A stretch of DNA of 55,293 nt, from positions 1-55,293 of the forward strand of contig JAFGBK010000005.1 of NCBI GenBank assembly GCA_016933175.1, given 5' to 3'. This DNA is from Candidatus Krumholzibacteriota bacterium (GTDB lineage Bacteria > Krumholzibacteriota > Krumholzibacteriia > JACNKJ01). The position numbers and the translations under genes are program-made. Positions 35,474 through 44,300 of the stretch are shown one piece after another; positions within the stretch are counted from its first letter, which is position 1; each line of letters opens with the position of its first letter. The notes under the pieces were generated by a model. That model did no database searches, was not told the DNA's origin, and saw only the letters and a program-made list of their open reading frames with translations.

Positions 35474-35558
35474 TCGCCCCGCCGCCGGCGCCCGGCGAGG
35501 CGGTCGCGGCCCGCGCCCGCGCGGCACCGACGCCCCGTCGCCGCGCGGCGATTTTGCC

Positions 35559-35588
35559 TTGCGCGAGGGGACGCGGGCCGTCTAGCCT
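35559..35588 (+). promoter_or_regulatory. Candidate sigma70 promoter for the Fe-S oxidoreductase gene
   Basis: TTGCGC (35559-35564), 18 bp, TAGCCT (35583-35588). Leader of about 28 bases to the ATG at 35623. Confidence 0.4.
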
Positions 35589-35622
35589 CGAACGCAACGC
35601 CTTCGCCCGCAAAGGAGCCTCC

Positions 35623-37644
35623 ATGCTGCCCGGGGACTTTCCCACCAACCTGATCTTCGGCGTCGTCCTGGCGGCCACCCTCGCCTTCTTCGGCTGGACC
35701 CTGTGGCGCCTGATCCGCGTCCTGCGCCTCGGCAAGCCCGAGAACCGCTTCGACCGGCCGGGGCGGCGGGTGGCCAACGTGTTCGCCTACTTCTTCGGCC
35801 AGGCCAGCGTCCTCAAGGAGCCGGCCGGCCTGGGCCACTTCTGCATCTTCTGGGGCTTCATCGTCATCAGCCTGGGCACCCTGGAGACCTTCATCCGCGG
35901 CTTCGCGTCCGACTGGACCTACGCGCGCCTGGTCGGCGGCGCCGGCTACGCGGCCTTCGGCGGGCTGCTGGACCTGTTCAGCGCGGCCGTGATCGTGGCC
36001 ATCGTCGTGGGGCTCTTCCGTCGCTTCGCCGTCCGGCCCTTCCGCCTCCGCACGGACGATCCCGGCGCCCCGCGCGACGCGGCCCTGATCCTGACCTGGA
36101 TCCTCGTGCTGGTCGCCTTCATGTGGCTGGCGCGCGGCGTCGAGGCCCACCTGGGCCACGCCGGCGACGCCCTGCGCTGGTCGCCCGTCTCGCGCCTGTT
36201 CGCCGGCCTGTTCGCCGGGGCGCCGGCCGGCGCCCTGCGCGTCCAGCTCGCCGTCTACTGGTGGGTGCACACGCTGCTCATCCTCGGCTTCCTGGCCTAC
36301 ATCCCCTACAGCAAGCACCTGCACATCCTGATGGCGCTGCCCAACTTCGTCTTCAAGCGCCTGCCCAGCACGCCGCGGGCGCGACTGAGCATCATCGACT
36401 TCACGGACGAGACGGCGACCAAGTTCGGCAAGGACGAGCTGACCGACCTGACCTGGAAGCAGATCCTCGACCACTACGCCTGCACCGAGTGCGGCCGCTG
36501 CCAGAACGAGTGCCCGGCCAGCCGCACGGACAAGCCCCTGTCGCCCTACATGCTTGTCCACCACGTCAAGGAGCACGCCATCCGCAAGGGCTACGCCCTG
36601 CTGGCCGGCAAGGGCGAACTGCCCGAGGACGCGCCCGAGATCGCGAGGAAACCCCTCATCGGCGGCGTGGTGGGCACCGACGAGATCTGGTCCTGCACCA
36701 CCTGCGGCGCCTGCGAGCAGGCCTGCCCCGTCTTCATCGAGCACATCCAGGAGATCGTGGACCTGCGCCGCAGCCTGGTGATGATGCAGTCCAGCTTCCC
36801 CAGCGAGGTGCAGGCGGCCTTCAAGAACCTGGAGACCAACAGCAATCCCTGGCAGATCCCCTGGTCGGACCGCGGCCAGTGGGCCGCGGGCCTGGACGCG
36901 CCCACCTACAAGGAGAAGCCCGGCGCCGAGTGGTGCTTCTACGTGGGCTGCCTGGGCGCCTTCGACGACCGCGCCCGGAAGGTCAGCGCGGCCTTCGTCA
37001 GCCTGCTGAACAAGGCCGGCGTGGACTTCGCCATCCTCGCCGAGGAGGAGAAGTGCTGCGGCGACCCGGCCCGCCGCATCGGCAACGAGTACCTGGGGCA
37101 GATGCAGGTGCAGGCCAACGTCGAGGTCTTCGCCAAGTACGGCGTGAAGAAGATCCTCACCACCTGCCCCCACTGCTTCAACACGCTGGCCCACGAGTAC
37201 CCCGACTTCGGCGGCGCCTACGAGGTGTGGCACCACGCCACCTTCCTGCGCGAGCTGCTGCGGCAGGGTCGCCTGACGCCGAGGACGCCCGTCGCGGGGC
37301 GGCTCGTCTACCACGACTCCTGCTACCTGGGCCGCCACAACGGCATCTACGACGCGCCGCGCGAGCTGCTGCGCGCGGTGCCGGGCGTGTCCCTGACCGA
37401 GGCCGGCCGCCACGGGGCCAAGGGCTTCTGCTGCGGCGCCGGCGGCGGCCGCATGTGGATGGAGGAGACCCTCGGCACGCGCATCAACGAGGACCGCGCC
37501 GCCGAGCTCATCGGCGCCGGGGCGCCGACGGTGGCCGTGGCCTGTCCCTTCTGCATGACCATGATCCAGGACGGCATGAAGGCCCACGACCGCGAGGACG
37601 TGACGACCCTGGACCTGGCCGAGATCCTCGACCGGAGCTGCTGA
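35623..37644 (+). CDS. Membrane-bound (Fe-S) oxidoreductase, HdrD/GlpC-like with NarI-type N-terminus (ETF:quinone type)
   Basis: This 673-residue protein has about five TM helices in residues 1-250 resembling the nitrate-reductase gamma (cytochrome b) fold. A ferredoxin domain follows with CTECGRCQNECPAS and CTTCGACEQACP (about residues 287-380). Two CCG domains come last, with cysteine motifs including CCGDPARRIG, CPHCFNTLAHEYP and FCCGAGGGRMWMEE. This architecture matches the membrane oxidoreductases proposed to pass electrons from electron-transfer flavoprotein to (mena)quinone. etfAB is not in the window. AAAGGAG precedes the ATG. It is a separate unit from the 2-oxoacid operon, which ends in a terminator. 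Confidence 0.88.
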   Translation: MLPGDFPTNLIFGVVLAATLAFFGWTLWRLIRVLRLGKPENRFDRPGRRVANVFAYFFGQASVLKEPAGLGHFCIFWGFIVISLGTLETFIRGFASDWTYARLVGGAGYAAFGGLLDLFSAAVIVAIVVGLFRRFAVRPFRLRTDDPGAPRDAALILTWILVLVAFMWLARGVEAHLGHAGDALRWSPVSRLFAGLFAGAPAGALRVQLAVYWWVHTLLILGFLAYIPYSKHLHILMALPNFVFKRLPSTPRARLSIIDFTDETATKFGKDELTDLTWKQILDHYACTECGRCQNECPASRTDKPLSPYMLVHHVKEHAIRKGYALLAGKGELPEDAPEIARKPLIGGVVGTDEIWSCTTCGACEQACPVFIEHIQEIVDLRRSLVMMQSSFPSEVQAAFKNLETNSNPWQIPWSDRGQWAAGLDAPTYKEKPGAEWCFYVGCLGAFDDRARKVSAAFVSLLNKAGVDFAILAEEEKCCGDPARRIGNEYLGQMQVQANVEVFAKYGVKKILTTCPHCFNTLAHEYPDFGGAYEVWHHATFLRELLRQGRLTPRTPVAGRLVYHDSCYLGRHNGIYDAPRELLRAVPGVSLTEAGRHGAKGFCCGAGGGRMWMEETLGTRINEDRAAELIGAGAPTVAVACPFCMTMIQDGMKAHDREDVTTLDLAEILDRSC

Positions 37645-37713
37645 CGGCCGCCGAAGGACCGGCACCATGATGGCCGACTCCGGATCCGCTGCCTGCTACC
37701 TGGTGTGAGTGCC

Positions 37714-38238
37714 ATGCCGCTGCCATCCTTCGTCCACGTCAGCATCGTCGCCCGTGACTGGCGGCGCCTGGCGCGGTTCTACGAGACGGCCCTCGGCTGC
37801 ACGCGCGTCCCGCCCGAGCGCGACCTGGCGGGCGACTGGCTCGCGGCGGGCACGGGCGTCCCCGGCGCGCGCCTGCGCGGCACCCACCTTCGGCTGCCGG
37901 GCCGGGGCGCGGAAGGCCCGACGCTCGAGATCTTCGAGTACGGCAAGGAGAAGCACGGCACGCTGCCAGCCCCTCGCGGCGACGGACCCGCGGCGCCGCG
38001 CGATGCAAGGGACGCCACGGCGCCCCATGCGCCCGACCGGCCCGGCCTCGCCCACATCGCCTTCGCCGTGGACGACGTGGCCGCCGGCCGCGAGGCCGTC
38101 CTGGCCGCGGGCGGCCGGGACGTGGGCCGCATCACCACGGCCGACATTCCCGGCGCCGGCCGCCTGACCTTCGTCTACCTGGCCGATCCGGAGGGCAACA
38201 TCATCGAGCTGCAGCGCTGGGAGCGCCAAGCTCTCTGA
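37714..38238 (+). CDS. VOC superfamily (glyoxalase/bleomycin-resistance fold) protein
   Basis: This 174-residue protein has two beta-alpha-beta-beta-beta modules: FVHVSIVARDWRRLARFYET at the start and GLAHIAFAVDDVAAGREAVL in the middle. It ends with VYLADPEGNIIELQRW, the typical metal-ligand strand. The family includes glyoxalases, dioxygenases and resistance proteins; the substrate is unknown. ATG 37714 is given; an in-frame GTG at 37705 is possible. Neither has a clear ribosome site. Confidence 0.8.
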   Translation: MPLPSFVHVSIVARDWRRLARFYETALGCTRVPPERDLAGDWLAAGTGVPGARLRGTHLRLPGRGAEGPTLEIFEYGKEKHGTLPAPRGDGPAAPRDARDATAPHAPDRPGLAHIAFAVDDVAAGREAVLAAGGRDVGRITTADIPGAGRLTFVYLADPEGNIIELQRWERQAL

Positions 38239-38248
38239 AACCGCGCCC

Positions 38249-38277
38249 TTGCGCCCGTGCATGCCTGCCCTCATCAT
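38249..38277 (+). promoter_or_regulatory. Weak candidate promoter for the DUF169 gene
   Basis: TTGCGC (38249-38254), 17 bp, CATCAT (38272-38277), about 38 bases before the ATG at 38315. Confidence 0.3.
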
Positions 38278-38314
38278 CGGGATCGCATCCGCAACCCCAT
38301 GGGAGGAGGCCCCC

Positions 38315-39049
38315 ATGTCCCCCGATCCCCGCCGCCTGCTCGCGACCGCCGGCATCGCCACGCCCCTCATCGGCTTCTACGACGCCCCGGATCCCGCGCC
38401 CTTCGCGCCCCTCGTCGAGCCCGAGCCCGGCCGCCACGTCTGCGTCTTCGCGCCCTGGGAGGGCTGGCTGCGCGGCGAGACCCTCCACCTGACCAAGGAC
38501 AACTTCGGCTGCGGCGGCGCCGGCCACTGGCTCTGGGGCGTCGCGTCCCGCGGCCGCGAGGACTTCGTGCGCTTCCTGGTGGACGGCGAGGGCCTCAAGG
38601 CCTCGCCCGAGCTGATGCACCAGTGGCTCGACCACCATGAGCCCTACCTGCCCGAGCATGCGCACCTGCTCATCGGGCCGCTCAGGGAGGGCCAGGCGGC
38701 CCATCTCAAGACCGTCACCTTCTGGGTGGATGCCGACCAGCTCAGCCTGCTCATGACCGGCGCCCAGTACTATGCCTCGCCGGGCGATCCGCCGCCCGTG
38801 CTGGCGCCCTTCGGCTCGGGCTGCATGGAGCTCTTGCCCCTGTTCGAGGACCTCTCCGTCCCCCAGGCGATCATCGGCGCCACGGACATCGCCATGCGCG
38901 GGCACCTGCCGCCGGGGCTGCTGGCCTTCACCGTGACGGTGCCCATGTTCGAGCGGCTCTGCGCCCTGGACGAGCGCAGCTTCTTGGACAAGCCCTTCTG
39001 GCAGAACCTGCGCCGGGCGCGGGCCGGCGCAGCCGCGGACGGGGACTGA
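38315..39049 (+). CDS. DUF169 family protein
   Basis: This 244-residue protein has the DUF169 pattern: HLTKDNFGCGGAGHWLWG near residue 60, VTFWVDADQLSLLMTGAQYY in the middle, and FGSGCMELLPLF near residue 170. It has conserved cysteines in GCGG and SGC. DUF169 members occur near redox or metal genes, but no function is established. A strong GGAGGAGG lies before the ATG. The next gene starts 4 bases after the stop, so the two may be co-transcribed. Confidence 0.85.
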   Translation: MSPDPRRLLATAGIATPLIGFYDAPDPAPFAPLVEPEPGRHVCVFAPWEGWLRGETLHLTKDNFGCGGAGHWLWGVASRGREDFVRFLVDGEGLKASPELMHQWLDHHEPYLPEHAHLLIGPLREGQAAHLKTVTFWVDADQLSLLMTGAQYYASPGDPPPVLAPFGSGCMELLPLFEDLSVPQAIIGATDIAMRGHLPPGLLAFTVTVPMFERLCALDERSFLDKPFWQNLRRARAGAAADGD

Positions 39050-39053
39050 GCGC

Positions 39054-39611
39054 GTGGGCCTGCTGGAGATGCTGGGCCTGGCCGTGGCACTGGCCATGGA
39101 CGCCTTCGCCGTCAGCCTCGCGACAGCGGCCGCCCGCCTGTGCGCCGGACCGCGGGCGGCCTTCCGCCTCGCCTTCCACTTCGGCCTCTTCCAGGCCCTG
39201 ATGCCCGTCGCCGGCTGGTACGCCGGCTACCGCCTGGCCGCCCTGGTGGCGGCCGTGGATCACTGGCTGGCCTTCGGCCTGCTGGCGCTCGTGGGCGGGC
39301 GCATGATCCGCGCCGGCCTGCGCCCCGACGGCGCGCCACGCCGCGACCCTTCGCGAGGCTGGACCCTGACGACCCTCTGCGTCGCCACCAGCATCGACGC
39401 CCTCGCCGTGGGCTTCAACCTGGCCATGGTGGGCGTGGCCGTCTGGCGGCCGGCGGCGGTGATCGGGATCGTGACGGCGGCGCTGTCCCTGGCCGGCCTG
39501 GGCCTGGGCCGGCGCCTGGGGGCGCGGTTCGGCGCGCGCATGGAGGTCGTCGGCGGGCTGGTGCTCATCGCCATCGGCGTCCGGATCCTCGCGGAGCATC
39601 TCAGCGGCTGA
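39054..39611 (+). CDS. MntP-like manganese efflux pump
   Basis: This 185-residue protein has six predicted TM helices and the paired family motifs AVALAMDAFAVSL (residues ~10-22) and VATSIDALAVGFNLA (second half). Each carries the conserved Asp needed for Mn2+ export in MntP. Length fits E. coli MntP (188). It starts at GTG 39054, 4 bases after the DUF169 gene. Its last 11 bases overlap the end of the convergent anti-sigma gene. No Mn riboswitch (yybP-ykoY) was recognised upstream. Confidence 0.85.
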   Translation: MGLLEMLGLAVALAMDAFAVSLATAAARLCAGPRAAFRLAFHFGLFQALMPVAGWYAGYRLAALVAAVDHWLAFGLLALVGGRMIRAGLRPDGAPRRDPSRGWTLTTLCVATSIDALAVGFNLAMVGVAVWRPAAVIGIVTAALSLAGLGLGRRLGARFGARMEVVGGLVLIAIGVRILAEHLSG

Positions 39612-40113
39612 GGCGCCGCCTGAGGGCGAGGAAGCCGAGATCATCCACCAGGCGCAGCAGGAAGAAGTAGGCCAGGACCATCACGGACCCGGCGAGGAGC
39701 GCCTTCGTGGACAGAGCCGCCGCGGCGGCGTCCGCGCCGGGCGCGTCCGGGGGCGTCAGCGCCGCCGCCAGGCCCTCGGCCAGGGGAGTAAGGTCCGCGT
39801 CGGCGCGGGATCCCAGCATGGCGAGCGCCAGAGCGAGCATGACGGCCGCGGCCGCGACCGGCCAGAGCCACGCGGCGCGCGGCGCGGAGGCCGCCCGGCG
39901 GCGCAGCCGCGCCTTGGTGGCCGCCACCAGCGACGCCGGCGGCGCGGACCGGGGCAGGCTCCGCAGCCCGGCCAGCAGCGCACGCAGGGCCGCCATCTCC
40001 TCGCGGCAGGCCGGACAGGCGGCCAGATGCTCCTCGAAGGCCTCGCGCTCGGCGGCGTCCAGGTCACCCGCCAGGTAGTCCAGCTTCCGGGCCTCGTCGT
40101 CACAGATAGGCAT
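39601..40113 (-). CDS. Zinc-finger (zf-HC2) anti-sigma factor
   Basis: This 170-residue protein has the ZAS motif H-x3-Cys-x2-Cys in EEHLAACPACREEM (about residues 27-40). TM helix AAWLWPVAAAAVMLALALAM follows near residue 80, and a second hydrophobic stretch (LLAGSVMVLAYFFLLRLV) lies near 145. It should bind and hold the ECF sigma factor encoded just upstream, whose gene it overlaps by 14 bases. The second membrane segment is not standard for the family. Confidence 0.85.
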   Translation of the reverse strand: MPICDDEARKLDYLAGDLDAAEREAFEEHLAACPACREEMAALRALLAGLRSLPRSAPPASLVAATKARLRRRAASAPRAAWLWPVAAAAVMLALALAMLGSRADADLTPLAEGLAAALTPPDAPGADAAAAALSTKALLAGSVMVLAYFFLLRLVDDLGFLALRRRLSR

Positions 40114-40624
40114 CGGCGTTCACCCCCAGTTCCTCGCGCAGCCGCCTCAGGCCCCGGAACACGTTGGTCTTGACCGTCCCCAGCGGCAGGTCCAGGGCCG
40201 CGGCGACCTCCCGCTGGCTCAGACCCTCCACGTGGCAGAGCAGGATGGGCAGGCGCTGCTTGAGCGGCAGGCGGGCCAGTGCGGCCTCCAGGTGGGCGCG
40301 GGCCTCCCCGGCCGCCGGGTCGGGCGCTTCGCCGCCGGCCGGCTCGGCGCCCGTGGTCTCCAGCCACTCGTCCAGGGAGAGAAAGGGCCGCCGCCGGCTC
40401 CGGTTCACGTGGCGCAGGCAGGTGTGCAGGGCCACGGACCAGATCCAGGTGGACAGGCGGGACCGGCCCCTGAAGCGGGGCAGGCCCGCCAGGACGCCCA
40501 GGAAGATCTCCTGGAAGAGATCCTCGTGGACCTCGCGGTCGGCCACGGTCCGGTGGACGAGGTGCCAGACCAGGTCCTTGTGGTCCTCGACGATCCGGTC
40601 CGTGTCCCGCTCGGTCGCCACCAT
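40100..40624 (-). CDS. ECF RNA polymerase sigma factor
   Basis: This 174-residue protein has region 2 at about residues 10-75 (DHKDLVWHLVHR, EDLFQEIFLGVLAGLP, STWIWSVALHTCLRHV) and region 4 at about 118-170 (LPLKQRLPILLCHVEGLSQ, EVAAALDLPLGTVKTNVFRG). It is co-transcribed with its zf-HC2 anti-sigma factor. A promoter with GAAACC-15-CGACTC lies directly upstream and is mirrored towards the divergent gene at 40774, which suggests autoregulation. Confidence 0.92.
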   Translation of the reverse strand: MVATERDTDRIVEDHKDLVWHLVHRTVADREVHEDLFQEIFLGVLAGLPRFRGRSRLSTWIWSVALHTCLRHVNRSRRRPFLSLDEWLETTGAEPAGGEAPDPAAGEARAHLEAALARLPLKQRLPILLCHVEGLSQREVAAALDLPLGTVKTNVFRGLRRLREELGVNADAYL

Positions 40625-40655
40625 GACACCTCCGGCCGGCCGCGCCGGCCCGGGT

Positions 40656-40735
40656 CATGAGTCGCGACGGGAGGCGGCCGGTTTCGCGGCGGGCCGAGAT
40701 TTCCTGAAACCGGCGGCCGCCGGCCGCGACTCATG
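40656..40735. promoter_or_regulatory. Mirror-symmetric divergent ECF-type promoters
   Basis: Rightward: GAAACC (40706-40711), 15 bp, CGACTC (40727-40732). Leftward, on the minus strand: GAAACC (40680-40685), 15 bp, CGACTC (40659-40664). The boxes extend into perfect inverted repeats: CATGAGTCGCG/CGCGACTCATG (40656-40666 and 40725-40735) and GCCGGTTTC/GAAACCGGC (40677-40685 and 40706-40714). Predicted leaders are about 30 bases to the sigma gene (40624) and to the membrane gene (40774). Confidence 0.7.
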
Positions 40736-40773
40736 GGGCGAGCGCAGTCTAGACCCCAGCCCGGGAGGCTGTC

Positions 40774-41199
40774 ATGTCGATCCTGGCCACCGTCCTCATC
40801 ATCATCGTCGTCGCCCACATCCTCAGCCAGGTCCGCCACGACCGCTTCCTGCGCGACTACCTGGCCCTGACGGCCCGCGACCGGCGCGATGACGACGGCG
40901 GCGGCGACCGCGACGACCGGCTGGACCTCTACTACGAGTACATGCGCCGCAGCGGCCTGCGCCGGGGCATCACCTCCCTGGTGGTCGGGCTCGCCCTCGT
41001 CCTCGTCGCCCTGGCCACCGGCGCCACCTTCTGGGGTCTCGGCTTCTTCCCCGACCCCGCTGCCTGGACCGCCATCGCGTGGACCTCGCCGGCGCGCTGG
41101 CTGGTGATCATCGGCGTCATCCTGCTGGCCCTGGGCGTCGGCCACCTGCTCTCCTACTGGCTGGCCGACCAGCGCCGCCCGCCGCGCCTGCCCCGCTGA
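40774..41199 (+). CDS. Membrane protein of unknown function, likely ECF target
   Basis: This 141-residue protein has a first hydrophobic helix at residues ~2-20, an Asp/Arg-rich cytoplasmic linker (RDRRDDDGGGDRDDRLD, about 35-51), and two TM helices (about 65-90 and 108-128). No known domain was recognised. GGGAGG lies 7-8 bases before the ATG. It is divergent from the ECF sigma gene and shares the mirrored promoter, so it is probably part of that sigma factor's regulon (inference). Confidence 0.8.
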   Translation: MSILATVLIIIVVAHILSQVRHDRFLRDYLALTARDRRDDDGGGDRDDRLDLYYEYMRRSGLRRGITSLVVGLALVLVALATGATFWGLGFFPDPAAWTAIAWTSPARWLVIIGVILLALGVGHLLSYWLADQRRPPRLPR

Positions 41200-41287
41200 C
41201 GGCGACGCCGTTCGCGGCTGCACGGGCCACGCCCGCGCCGCGACTGGCGCCTCGCATTGGGGGCCGCGCCCTGTGCGATCAAGAGAA

Positions 41288-41315
41288 ACGCCCCGGAGCA
41301 TCGGCTCCGGGGCGT
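41288..41315 (-). terminator. Rho-independent terminator of the M16 peptidase gene
   Basis: ACGCCCCGGAGC (41288-41299) and GCTCCGGGGCGT (41304-41315) form a perfect 12-bp stem with a 4-base loop. On the minus strand it is followed by TTCTCTT. It lies 28 bases after the peptidase stop, in the gap between convergent genes. Confidence 0.85.
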
Positions 41316-41343
41316 CCTGCGCTGCGCACCGCGCGCCGGCCGG

Positions 41344-44300
41344 TCAGTCCACCAGCCAGAAGTCGCGCGGGTAGAGGCGGTGCACCGCCTGGGGCGCCTC
41401 CACCGTGGCGATGTACTCCTCGAGAGAGACGAACTGGGGCTCGGGCCCGATGAGGAAGAAGTTGCCCTCGCGGCTCTCGGCCAGGGGCGGGCCGTAGCCG
41501 ATGAGCACCTGCCCGTAGACACGCGGCATGCGCGCCGCCAGGTCGGCCGCCAGGCCGGGGCGCGCGCGCATGGCCAGGACCTTCTCGCGGTAGGCCCGCA
41601 CCCGCTCGGGGGTGACGCCGTCGGCCAGGTCGGCGGCCATGGCCTCGCCGCGGTCCTCGTAGCGGCCCGCGGCCCGCGAGGCGCCGAAGACGCCGGCCAC
41701 GGCGTACTCCACCAGGCGCTCGTCCACCTCGGCCTCCTTCAGGACGCCGACGACAAAGCGCATGGTCTGGGCCACGTCGGGGCAGCGCTCGGCGTAGTAG
41801 CCGCCGTTGCCCGTGCCGTCGCCGTAGCCGTAGCCGTTGCTGTAGGCCAGGCCGGCGGCCCAGGTCTTCATGAAGATGCCGTGGGCGCCGCCGCCGCTGT
41901 AGGTGCGGACGGACAGGGCGTCCAGGATCTTATCCTCGCGCGTGTCCCAGGGCTCGGCGTTGCGCGCGCGGAAGACGAGGACGCCGTTGCGCGTGCCCTC
42001 GTTGACGAGGCCGATGTAGTGGGGCCGTTCCGTCAGGCCGCAGCGCCCCTTCATGCGCGCGAAGACGCGCTCGCCGCCGCCGTAGCGCTGCCGGCGGGAC
42101 GGCTCGCCGCCCGCCATGGCGGCGCTGAAGGTGCGCAGGCCGGGCAGCAGGGCCTCGCGGGCGGCCGTGCTCGAGGTGAGGAACCAGCGCGCGTTGTCGG
42201 CCCGGCGGACCAGGTCCAGGGCGCGCTGGAGGCCGGCCAGGATCTCGGCCGGGGGCGTCATGAGGTCCGACTTCATCTGCCCGCAGAGGTAGCGCCAATC
42301 GGCCGCCAGCTCGGCGTCGGGCACCTCGGCCAGGCACTGGCGCAGGGCGTCCACGGCCCTGGCGGCCAGCTCGCCGCAGCCCGCCGCCTCGGGCGGCAGG
42401 GGCGGCGCGTCCAGCAGGGCCTCGAGGCCGGCGCGGTCGCGCCCCTCGCCGGCGACCGCCATGGCGTCCAGGAAATCGGCCATGGCCGCGGCCGCGACCT
42501 CGGAGCCGGGCTCGCGGAGCAGCCAGGACAGGCGATGCATCAGGTGGCAGCGGGTCAGGAAGGACTCGGCCGCCAGGAAGAGCGGGTGGTCCTGCATGCG
42601 CCAGGCCGTCGCCGGATCCCGCACCCAGTACTCCGGGCGACCCTGCATGGTGGTGCGCAGGCTCGTCAGGGCCTGGTCCGCCACGTCGCGCAGGCGGGGC
42701 AGGTTCGCCTCGTCCAGGTAGGGGCTCTCCAGGGAGGCCCGCATCCACTTCAGCAGCGCCGCCTGCTCGTCGCTGCCGCTCATGGTGCCGCGCAGGACCA
42801 GCTCCACGCGCCCCGTCTGCTCGCTGCTGCTGGTGTAGGCCACGTACCGCGTCAGCTCGTGGCGCAGGCGCTCGCGCATCGTGACATCGTCGATCACCTC
42901 GCCGTCCATGACGACGCCGATCTCCGTCAGGATCTCCGTGAGCAGGGGCACCAGGTGCAGCATGTCGGCGGGCAGGACGTCCAGGCGCAGGGCCAGGCCG
43001 AGAGTGGCCGTGGTCATGTTGTCGAAGGTGGCGGCCACCAGGGGCGCGCCGCCCGGCAGCTCGAGCGCCAGGTAGTCCAGCGGATCGTCCAGGGTCAGGG
43101 GCGGATCGTCGATGAAGCGGGGCATCGCGTCGCCCGCCGCCGCGGCCTCCAGCTCGGCCGTGGTGGCGTCGAACTCCGCCTTGAAGCGCGCGAGGGACTC
43201 CTGCTCGCCGCCGGTGCCGTAGCGCTCCTCGAATTCGGCGATGTGCGCGGCCAGGCGGGCCTGCTTGGCGGCCTCCGCCGCGGCGAGGATGCCGGGATCC
43301 GGCAGGATCGCTCCCAGGACGGGCGTCCTGTCCAGCAGGCCCCAGCGGTCGATGTAGCCGCGCCAGAAGTTCTCGCCGGAGTCCAGCAGCCCCTGCACCT
43401 GCGTGAAGAGCGGCGCGTAGACCAGGGACTTGCGGAAGCCCTCCTGGCGCTCGAGCTCGGCCAGCATGCGCTGCCAGCGGCCGCAGCTGAAGGAGCGGAA
43501 GCCGAACATGGGCGGCTGGTTGAGAGCGTCCTCGAGGCCCTTGCGCGCGTTGACCAGGAGGCTCGTTGCGCGGCGGTTGAACTCGCCGAGCTCCTCGGAG
43601 CCATCCGCCATGTCGTGGACCTTGCGGATCTCGCCGATGAGGTGCGCGCGCAGGTCGCGCAGCTTCCCCTCCTCGATGTCCGCCGGGCGCACGCCCCGGA
43701 AGCCGAAGCCGAGGGGCTGGCCGAAGTCCCCGTCCTGGCTGCCGAAGACGGCGTTGGCCTCGATCTCGAAGCTGCGGGTGGCCGAGTTGATGTAGGCGTC
43801 GTAGAGGTTGGAGCCCGGCCCGCCGGCGAAGGTGCCCATGAACAGGTCGGCCACGGCGGCGTCCAGGGGATCCGGATCGCGGTCCGCGGGCCAGCTCAGG
43901 GCGATCTGCCCGGGATCCTGCTCGCTCTCGGCCGGGTAGCCGGCGATGAACAGCTCGCCGGGCGCCGCCGCCGGCCGCGCCGGGGGCAGGTCGCGCACGG
44001 CGATGCCCGTGTCCCGCGGCGTGTCGCCGTCGGGCCAGACGCGGTCGAGGATCCCGCCCAGGCGCCGCAGGAAATCCCGCGGGTCCATCTCGCGGGGAAT
44101 GGCGGTGATGAGGCCCATGTTCGCCGGGTGGTAGCGCTCCTGGTGGAAGGCCCACATGTCCGCCGGCACCATGGTGCGCATGGAGTCCGGCTGGCCGCCC
44201 GAGGCGTTGGCCACGGGATGGTCCTTGCCGTAGAGCCGCTCCGCGAGGGGATCGTAGAGGGCGTGGGAGGGCCCCTCGAAGGCGCTGACCATCTCCGTGT

